The position numbers and the translations under genes were made by a program. From NCBI GenBank assembly GCA_034007295.1, contig JAVERC010000078.1, forward strand, positions 1-8,155: a DNA stretch of 8,155 nucleotides. Reading direction: 5' to 3'. The notes under the pieces are model-generated. The model was given only the letters and a program-made list of their open reading frames with translations, did not search any database and had not been told where the DNA came from. Position 1 is the first letter of the stretch. Every line of letters begins with the position of its first letter. Of the stretch, positions 1 through 6,412 are shown in pieces. This DNA comes from JACKCP01 sp034007295. Its GTDB lineage: Bacteria > Desulfobacterota > Desulfobacteria > Desulfobacterales > JACKCP01.

Positions 1-562
1 CACCATAAGTCCTACCTGAATTTGTTTCTGCATAAGCTCTAACATTGTAATTAGCAACAATTAGACCTGTAGCTGTAGCTGTTATATTAGTAGAACCTGT
101 TGCTGTTAAATCAATTGCATTTTCCCAAGAAGCAGTATCAAATTTATATTCGAATCCTCTTGCGATAATTGATTCTGTTCCTTGTTCTGTAGAGCCTTGG
201 AATGTAGCAGTTTTAGCAGTATTATTTACATCCACATCTGTTGTTGTTACAGTTGGAGGTAATAATTGATTAGTAGTAAATGTTGAAGTATCACCATAGA
301 ATGTACCAGATGCTGTTGTTGCAAATGCTCTAACCTGATAAGCAGTATTTGGAGTAAGTGATGATGCATCATAACTAAATGGAGATACTAAAGGAGTTAT
401 AGGTGTATTTGTCCATGTAGTTGCGGATTGTTCCTTATATTCAAATCCTATTGCTGTTACTGCATCACTTCCTTCAGTATAAGAGCCATTAAATGTAGCT
501 GAATTATGATCAAAAACAGTTACAGGTAATGTTGATACTTGTGGATTTGGTTGTAAGTCTTC
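1..562 (-). repeat. Two tandem cysteine-free FN3 repeats at the visible C-terminal end
   Basis: Residues about 1890-1986 and 1990-2075 are two tandem copies of another FN3 type. Both contain GFEYK (after TAI and IAR respectively) and end in a strand of the form VRA[FY]A-T-SG--YG. No anchor-J module separates them, and neither has the two conserved cysteines of the seven upstream FN3 domains. This GFEYK/VRAYA type is common in Bacteroidota surface proteins and is probably a spacer or stalk. The second copy reaches the window edge; more copies may follow. Confidence 0.75.
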
Positions 563-3500
563 AGTAGTAAAGGTAACTGAAGCCCATGCTGAATAAGAAC
601 CAGAACCACAATCACTTCTAACATAATATGTATATTCAGTATTTGGTGTAAGTTGAGAAATTGAATAAGATGTTGAGGCTATATCAACAGGGGTTCCTTC
701 TTCACCTTCTCTTACTTGCCAAGCAACCTCAGAACCAGATGACATCCAAGAAATATCAGCTGAATTAGATGTAATATTTGAAGCAATTAAATCTGTTGGA
801 GCAGAGCATGGATTAGAAGTAGTAATAAGAATATTATCAATAATACTTGAATTACCATTTCCACCACTTCCATCATTCTTCCATACAAATACGAGCTTCT
901 TTTCTACTCCTATACCAGGACTTGCAAATGTAGTGCTTAGGGTTTGTGTTCCTGTAAGAAGGTTAATATAGTTATTGCTTCCATTTTGCATAATTATACC
1001 TTCAGCATAACTATTTATTGCAAAATATGTAGTTGCAGTAGAAGGATTAAATGCTGTATCCTTATCAACTAAGAATACTTTTAGATAATCCCAAGAAGAT
1101 TCTCCACCAACGGTTAAATCGAATGATAATTGGATACTATCGGTAGTATTGAATTCAAATAATTTCTCAGCAACTACAATACTAAATGAATTCAAAGTAT
1201 AAGAAGCATCTGCGTCATTATTTGATACAAATAGAGCATTTGAAGTTCCAGATGTTGGAGTTCCAATCATCCATTTATTTGTACAAGTTCCATTCTTTAA
1301 TAACCATCCATTTGTTCCTGGAGTTTCAAAATCACATGAATATGGAATTTGTTCAGAGATTTGTTGAGTATAAACAATAATTGAATTTGTAGCATTAGAA
1401 TATGTTCCATCAAAACAAGCTGTTTTAGCATAGATTTCATATTCAGTTTGAGATAATAAGTTTGGAATGGTTACAACCGAAGTAACAGCTGGAATAGAAT
1501 CCCAATCTGTAGTATTTAGATCTCTAAAATAAATCATCCATTCAGTATCAGATGGATCAGCTGGAGTAATTGTAACATCTATACTATTTGTAAGAGATGT
1601 AGCACTAATTGCTATTGGTCTAGCACAAGAAGGAGTATAGTAAACACTTAAATCATCAATATAGAATGTATTTGTTACTGTATTATATTCTGATTTGAAT
1701 GCAATAAAATTACCTGTTCCTGTATAATTAGCAAAATCAAATTCTATTTCTTCCCATGTACTTGTAGCAGAAGGCGTAATAGTAGAAAGACTATCAAATG
1801 TTGTAATATCATTTGGATTAGTCATAACTCCAATAATAAGATTTGAAGTTGCATTAGATGTTCTTAATCTGAATAATGCAGATAATGTGTTGATTGGAAT
1901 TGATGGATCAAATCCTGGTGTAGCAGCAATTGAATATTTACCAGATGCTGCGGTAAAATACATAGAACCTGGAGAGCTGAAATTAGTTCCTGAAATATAA
2001 GGATTTGCAGAAGTTGCATTATAAAATCTACTCCAACAATCAGGGAAAAGTGTAGTACTTGGAGTTCCGTGATTATCAAAATTTTCATTCCAAGGTAGAA
2101 TTGTTATATAATCACATGGTGTGGTTTCAGATAAAGTTATAAATAGTGAAGTATCAGCACCACACAGGGTTGCAACTCTAAAATCATAATTAGTTTGAGG
2201 ATTCAAAGGAGTAAAGGCATACTGATTTGTAAATGCAATATCACTTGTCCATACTGTATCAGTTGAAATCTTATAATCAACTATCCATTGGGTTCCAACT
2301 CCAGCATCCCATGTCATATCTACACTACTAGGAGTAACATTTGAAATCTGTACATTTTCAGGGAATAAGCAATTAGCTTCTTCAAATCTAACATCATCAA
2401 ATGATAAATACCATGGAGAAGATGTAGCTTGACATTCAATACTAAACTTATATTGTCCTGTAGTTGTTGGAGTAAAGTTAGAAACATATAATTCATATGT
2501 TTCATTATTAGCATTTAAAACTGGAGTTCCAATTACCATATTATTTGATGTATCACTTAAATCAATAGCTCTAACTTGAAGATTTTCCCATCCGTTAAGC
2601 CCATCAGTAATATACCAGAAAGTAAATGTATAATTATTTCCAGCAATCAAATCAAAAGCAGGTGTTGTGAAATTATCATTAGCACCATAACTGAATGAAG
2701 CAAATTTAGTCCCTGTTCTTGCTATTCTATTACGAGAAGATTGGTCTGAAATATATGTATATGTTTTACTATTAAGATTTGTTGCAGTCCAACAATTTGG
2801 AATTTGATTGTTTTGAGTTATTCCTTCAAAGCTTTCTTCCCAAGGGAATTGGTTAATTACTGCACATTCGGTATTGAAACTTCCATCTACACTAAAACTT
2901 GTATCAATTGGAGAACATAATGTATAAACTCTAACACTATAAGTTGAAGAATGGTTTAATCCATTAAGGATGAAATTAGTATTTGTATTAGCTATCTGTG
3001 ATTGCCAAACAATATTATCATCAGAGTATTCAACCAACCATTGTGTTGATGCGCCAGTAGATGCCCATGATAAATCTAAACTATTTGTTGTAGCTGAATT
3101 TAATACTAAATTACTTGGTGTAGGACATGTCAGAGGAGTAATCTGAATATTATCAACTGCTGCCGCAGGGTCTGTTCCTCCAGAACCATCATTCCACCAT
3201 ACAAAAACTAATTTCTTAACAGTGTTTTCGTATTCATTTACAGGAAGAACAAAGTTTGCAGATTGCCATGTTGTTTGCTGATTATATGTTCCTAATGCTT
3301 GACCATTTGGCCATCCTGTAGTTGGTATAGCTTGGTCAATTGAAAGTAGGAATACCTTCATATAATCATATGAAGAAGATTCTCCGTTTGCTCTCCAATC
3401 AAAAGACAAACTATACTCAGCAGCTCCCACTCCAAAGTCAATTAATGCAGATGCATAAGCATAAGAAGTAACATTATTAACATATTCATTACTTACTCCT

Positions 3501-6226
3501 AGATCCTTGCTAATATATAATGAATTCCCTGTATTATCAGGATAACTAACAGCATTTGAAATATACCACTTATTTGTATCTGGATTTAATAACGTCCATT
3601 CAGCAATATTATTCAAATCTTCAAAATCTTGAATATAAGGAAGAGTTACTGCATTTTCTAAATTTGGAATTGTTGCACTTACAGTTTCAGACCAATCACC
3701 ACCGCAATTTTGACGAACAGCTATACTATATGTACTTCCTGCATTTAAACCAGTAATTAGATATGGTAATTGAGAAGCATCGTTAATTGGTATAATTGTT
3801 GATGTATTTGGGTCAAAAGAAGTAGGGTCTGTTTCCGCATAAGCTATATCCCAACCAATACCTGGTTCAGCATTATCAGTTGCAAAATTCACTCTAATTG
3901 TTGAGAAATTATCAACTGAAGCAGTAGTATTAAATACTGCTGGGCACATTGGAGCTAAATCAACTTCAAAATTATCAACAAAAAGATAGTTGTCAGCTCC
4001 AGAAAGAGCTACCGTAGATTCGCCATATAATGCAATTTTTATATTTCCTGAATATGGAATCATATTTTCATCTTCTAATTTCAATGAAATATGAGTTGAA
4101 GTTGGGCTAAATGATGTAAGAGAATAAGTAGAATCTGGACTTGCATACCAAATTCTCGCATTTGCTTTTGACCATGTGGCTCCATTATCAGAAGAAACAA
4201 CTACTGCAAAAATATCATCATCAGAATGAGTTGGATCTTGTAAACCTGTTGATAAATCAGAATATACAACATCGAAATCTAACTGGTATAATGAACCATC
4301 CATTCCTAAATCAATAGTTGGTGATATTAACCAATATTTTACTCCTGTTCCATAAATATTAACTCTCATTGCATTATCTAAAGATGTTGAATGAATCCAT
4401 CCACTTGTCATTGGAGTTAAAACAGATGTATCAGCCAAAAGACCATTCATTCTTGTCCAACAAGTAGGTTCAACAACAACAGATGTAGAAAAATCTTCTA
4501 AAAAAGGGACTGTTACTGGAACACATTGTGTTCTAAATGTAACAGGTAATGTTGGATCAGAAAAAGTACCATCACCACAATCTGTCATTATAGTAACATT
4601 GTAATTTGTATTAGGTGTTAGGTTTAAGAAAGTATGAGGGAAAGTAAATATTTGAGTAGTATCTGTTAAATTAGTTGATAAATCTTCTAAAACAACATAC
4701 CAAGAAAAATCAGCAAAATTTGCAGGTGTAAAGTTTAATTCTGCTTGATCTGTAGTAATATTACTAATGGCTATATCCGTTGGAGGAAAACATGTAGGAA
4801 TTGCACTTACTTTTACGTCGTCAATATAAACACTGCCACTTGCTGTTTTCTTCCTTACAAATGCCAAACGATAATCTCCAACTAAAGTTGATAAATCAAA
4901 TTCATATTCTGAATAAGTTGTTGAAAGTACTGTTGTATCAATTTCCCCAATATATACAAAATTTGAATTTGATGCTGTAGTATTCAAATCTCCTTGAGAA
5001 ACATCCATAGCGTAAATCAATAAGTCAGGATAATATGAAGAAGACGATTTCTTAGCCCAGAAATTTAATCTTTCATTCCCTGTTAAGGACATAATTGGGG
5101 TTATCAACCATTCATTATTTTGATAAGAAGCAGTTGTACTTGATGAATTAGTTGAATAACCATTCATATAAATAGACTTACTTCCTCTATAAGCAGATGT
5201 TGAGGTTTTCCAAAAATAAGAACTTGTATTTAACGAGTCAATAATAAACCAGCAGAATGGTGCAGGTTTATTTCCTGGTGCGATTGCAATTGAATTAAAA
5301 TCGTTTTCAAAACCTTCAATCCATGGGAATTGAGTAATTGTTTCACAAGCTGTTCTAAAAGAAGATTCACTCCAAATACTTTCATCAACTCCAGGCACAC
5401 AATTTGCCTTAACTCTATAATCATAAGAAGTATTTGCAATTAGTCCTTGAACAGAATAAGAGTTTATTGAAAGAGAAGGGATAGATGTTGCAGATGTCCA
5501 ATCAGCATCTGAAGATAGTTTGTATTCAAAAGAATAATCTAAAGCATTAGTTAGGTTCCATGTCAAATCTGCAGAAGAAGTAGTAATATTATTTGCTAAT
5601 AATCCACTAGGAGCAGGACATGTTGTAACATATATATTACCAATATGTAGATCATTATCTCCACCAGAAACGGTAGATTCTCCATAAAAGGCGATTTTTA
5701 TCTGACCGGTATAAGCAGATAAATCTATAGAAATATTCTGTGCTGTATTTGGTATATTCGAAAACACATTTGTAGAACCTTCGTTATCCCAAATTGTAGC
5801 ATTTGATTGTGACCAAGTAAGTCCATTATCAGTTGAAACAATAACCATAAATTTATCGTCAGCGCCAACCTGTTCTGGTACATCTGCATTAGCATAATCA
5901 GTTAATGCTAAATCAAAAGTTAAAGCATAATTTCCGCCACCGCCTAAGTCAATTGTAGGAGTTACTAACCAATATTTACAAGTTGTACCGTATACATTCA
6001 ATTTTGTATGCGGATTTGTAATACCATTATTAGTAGCTACTCTCGTCCATCCTAAAGATGTTGATGTTGGAAGAGTATCATTAAATGCTTGCGAAACAAG
6101 ACCATTTAACTTTACCCAATCTGTGGGAGGAAATGCAGTGTTAGAAAAATTCTCCACAAGTGGAGTTTGGGCATTTCCTGTTATGGCAAAAATAATTGCC
6201 ATCAAGAAAAAAAGTAATTTTTTCAT
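1..6226 (-). CDS. Giant secreted protein with alternating choice-of-anchor J and FN3 modules (3' end outside window)
   Basis: The frame is open from ATG at 6226-6224 to base 1: 2,075 codons, no stop, so the C-terminus is missing. Residues 1-19 form a Sec signal peptide. Seven beta-sandwich modules resembling choice-of-anchor J/cleaved-adhesin domains (about 21-201, 297-478, 570-760, 860-1033, 1124-1285, 1376-1533, 1624-1806) alternate with FN3 domains starting at Cys203, 479, 761, 1034, 1286, 1534 and 1807. Two different FN3 domains follow (about 1890-1986 and 1990 onward). Modules often end in motifs such as IDDV or VDNI. No catalytic motif was seen. Known relatives are surface or secreted proteins of Bacteroidota, often T9SS cargo, so an adhesin or scaffold role is inferred. 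A T9SS sorting domain would be expected past base 1 but is not visible. The start is supported by the signal peptide and the promoter upstream. Frame and domain class are secure; biological function is not. Confidence 0.93.
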   Translation of the reverse strand, partial: MKKLLFFLMAIIFAITGNAQTPLVENFSNTAFPPTDWVKLNGLVSQAFNDTLPTSTSLGWTRVATNNGITNPHTKLNVYGTTCKYWLVTPTIDLGGGGNYALTFDLALTDYANADVPEQVGADDKFMVIVSTDNGLTWSQSNATIWDNEGSTNVFSNIPNTAQNISIDLSAYTGQIKIAFYGESTVSGGDNDLHIGNIYVTTCPAPSGLLANNITTSSADLTWNLTNALDYSFEYKLSSDADWTSATSIPSLSINSYSVQGLIANTSYDYRVKANCVPGVDESIWSESSFRTACETITQFPWIEGFENDFNSIAIAPGNKPAPFCWFIIDSLNTSSYFWKTSTSAYRGSKSIYMNGYSTNSSSTTASYQNNEWLITPIMSLTGNERLNFWAKKSSSSYYPDLLIYAMDVSQGDLNTTASNSNFVYIGEIDTTVLSTTYSEYEFDLSTLVGDYRLAFVRKKTASGSVYIDDVKVSAIPTCFPPTDIAISNITTDQAELNFTPANFADFSWYVVLEDLSTNLTDTTQIFTFPHTFLNLTPNTNYNVTIMTDCGDGTFSDPTLPVTFRTQCVPVTVPFLEDFSTSVVVEPTCWTRMNGLLADTSVLTPMTSGWIHSTSLDNAMRVNIYGTGVKYWLISPTIDLGMDGSLYQLDFDVVYSDLSTGLQDPTHSDDDIFAVVVSSDNGATWSKANARIWYASPDSTYSLTSFSPTSTHISLKLEDENMIPYSGNIKIALYGESTVALSGADNYLFVDNFEVDLAPMCPAVFNTTASVDNFSTIRVNFATDNAEPGIGWDIAYAETDPTSFDPNTSTIIPINDASQLPYLITGLNAGSTYSIAVRQNCGGDWSETVSATIPNLENAVTLPYIQDFEDLNNIAEWTLLNPDTNKWYISNAVSYPDNTGNSLYISKDLGVSNEYVNNVTSYAYASALIDFGVGAAEYSLSFDWRANGESSSYDYMKVFLLSIDQAIPTTGWPNGQALGTYNQQTTWQSANFVLPVNEYENTVKKLVFVWWNDGSGGTDPAAAVDNIQITPLTCPTPSNLVLNSATTNSLDLSWASTGASTQWLVEYSDDNIVWQSQIANTNTNFILNGLNHSSTYSVRVYTLCSPIDTSFSVDGSFNTECAVINQFPWEESFEGITQNNQIPNCWTATNLNSKTYTYISDQSSRNRIARTGTKFASFSYGANDNFTTPAFDLIAGNNYTFTFWYITDGLNGWENLQVRAIDLSDTSNNMVIGTPVLNANNETYELYVSNFTPTTTGQYKFSIECQATSSPWYLSFDDVRFEEANCLFPENVQISNVTPSSVDMTWDAGVGTQWIVDYKISTDTVWTSDIAFTNQYAFTPLNPQTNYDFRVATLCGADTSLFITLSETTPCDYITILPWNENFDNHGTPSTTLFPDCWSRFYNATSANPYISGTNFSSPGSMYFTAASGKYSIAATPGFDPSIPINTLSALFRLRTSNATSNLIIGVMTNPNDITTFDSLSTITPSATSTWEEIEFDFANYTGTGNFIAFKSEYNTVTNTFYIDDLSVYYTPSCARPIAISATSLTNSIDVTITPADPSDTEWMIYFRDLNTTDWDSIPAVTSVVTIPNLLSQTEYEIYAKTACFDGTYSNATNSIIVYTQQISEQIPYSCDFETPGTNGWLLKNGTCTNKWMIGTPTSGTSNALFVSNNDADASYTLNSFSIVVAEKLFEFNTTDSIQLSFDLTVGGESSWDYLKVFLVDKDTAFNPSTATTYFAINSYAEGIIMQNGSNNYINLLTGTQTLSTTFASPGIGVEKKLVFVWKNDGSGGNGNSSIIDNILITTSNPCSAPTDLIASNITSNSADISWMSSGSEVAWQVREGEEGTPVDIASTSYSISQLTPNTEYTYYVRSDCGSGSYSAWASVTFTTEDLQPNPQVSTLPVTVFDHNSATFNGSYTEGSDAVTAIGFEYKEQSATTWTNTPITPLVSPFSYDASSLTPNTAYQVRAFATTASGTFYGDTSTFTTNQLLPPTVTTTDVDVNNTAKTATFQGSTEQGTESIIARGFEYKFDTASWENAIDLTATGSTNITATATGLIVANYNVRAYAETNSGRTYG
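563..6166 (-). repeat. Seven-fold array of anchor-J-type module plus FN3 domain (protein-level repeat)
   Basis: Residues about 21-1888 repeat a unit of roughly 240-290 residues: an anchor-J-type beta-sandwich followed by an FN3 domain of about 85-95 residues. Three subtypes are visible. Modules 1 and 3 share KYWL[VI][TS]PTIDLG, S-DNG-TWS and a KIA-YGESTV strand. Modules 4 and 7 share GESS-DY-KVFL and KKLVFVW-NDGSGG. Modules 2, 5 and 6 are looser and share PW-E-F near the start and CW about 20-30 residues on. The order is therefore A-B-A-C-B-B-C. Repeats are diverged at the DNA level, so the array is old rather than a recent tandem duplication. Boundaries are read by eye, accurate to about 10 residues. 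Confidence 0.8.
6170..6226 (-). other. Sec signal peptide coding segment of the giant protein
   Basis: The N-terminus is MKKLLFFLMAIIFAITGNAQ. It has two lysines, then a hydrophobic core of about 12 residues (L4-I15), then G17-N18-A19 before Gln20, a typical signal peptidase I site with small residues at -3 and -1. There is no lipobox cysteine near the cleavage site, so it is not a lipoprotein. Mature sequence (TPLVENFS) runs straight into the first anchor-J module. This fixes the start codon and predicts export to the periplasm. Confidence 0.9.
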
Positions 6227-6280
6227 TTTTTAAGTGTTTGTTTATAAATTATTTAACTATTGTGTTTTCTAAAAAATCGT

Positions 6281-6304
6281 AGCATTTATTAGAATAAATA
6301 AGCT
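6281..6304. repeat. AT-rich inverted repeat near the expected transcription start
   Basis: The arms are agcatttatt and aataaat(aa)gct: ten bases against their reverse complement with a two-base bulge, around a 2-base centre. It lies just downstream of the -7 box, where transcription should begin (about 6300). It could be an operator or a hairpin at the 5' end of the mRNA. In sequence this AT-rich it may also be chance. Confidence 0.35.
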
Positions 6305-6306
6305 TG

Positions 6307-6338
6307 CAAATATAGTGATATTCTTTGCGGCTACCAAA
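6307..6338 (-). promoter_or_regulatory. Bacteroidota-type promoter for the giant protein gene
   Basis: On the minus strand, TTTG (6338-6335) is followed after exactly 20 bases by TATATTTG (6314-6307). This matches the known Bacteroidota primary sigma promoter: -33 TTTG, 19-21 bp spacing, -7 TAnnTTTG. Transcription should begin near 6300, giving a leader of about 75 nt before the ATG at 6226. The leader is A/T-rich and has no Shine-Dalgarno sequence; TTAAAAA precedes the ATG, as is usual in this phylum. The promoter lies downstream of the neighbouring gene's terminator, so this gene is probably its own transcription unit. Confidence 0.8.
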
Positions 6339-6360
6339 TTTGATGACTTTAATTATAACA

Positions 6361-6399
6361 TAAAAAATAAGGGTATGAAAATTTAATTTCCATACCCTT
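6361..6399 (-). terminator. Intrinsic terminator of the PKD/Ig-like protein gene
   Basis: Read on the minus strand, AAGGGTATG (6399-6391) pairs perfectly with CATACCCTT (6377-6369). After one mismatch, three more A-T pairs extend the stem, leaving a short loop. It is followed at once by ATTTTTTA (6368-6361), the U-tract. It starts 14 bases after the TAA of the upstream gene. The U-tract lies on the minus strand, so it serves that gene. Confidence 0.9.
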
Positions 6400-6412
6400 G
6401 ACTAGTATCTAT

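Larger units (their letters stand above)
6227..6412. other. 186-bp intergenic region
   Basis: This gap between the two minus-strand genes holds, in order of transcription, the terminator, the promoter, the inverted repeat and an A/T-rich leader, each listed separately. No small ORF with a plausible start or RNA gene was recognised. The arrangement points to two separate transcription units. Confidence 0.8.

Noticed and set aside
1186..5439. Short ORFs at 1186-1380 and 3556-3756 (plus) and 1864-2088, 2320-2514 and 5230-5439 (minus, other frames)
   Set aside because: All sit inside the continuous reading frame of the giant protein, are under 80 codons, and have low-complexity translations with no recognisable domain or start signal.
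563..6166. Recent tandem DNA duplication, or a CRISPR-like array, as the cause of the repetitive look
   Set aside because: Repeats are visible only in protein. Corresponding DNA segments, such as those for KYWLVTPTIDLG and KYWLISPTIDLG, differ at many positions, and there are no short identical repeats at regular spacing.
1..6226. Possible frameshift or break in the giant gene, since no complete long ORF is bounded by start and stop here
   Set aside because: Conserved cysteines and motifs from residue 1 to 2075 all fall in one frame by position arithmetic, and no in-frame stop occurs. The gene simply runs off the window.
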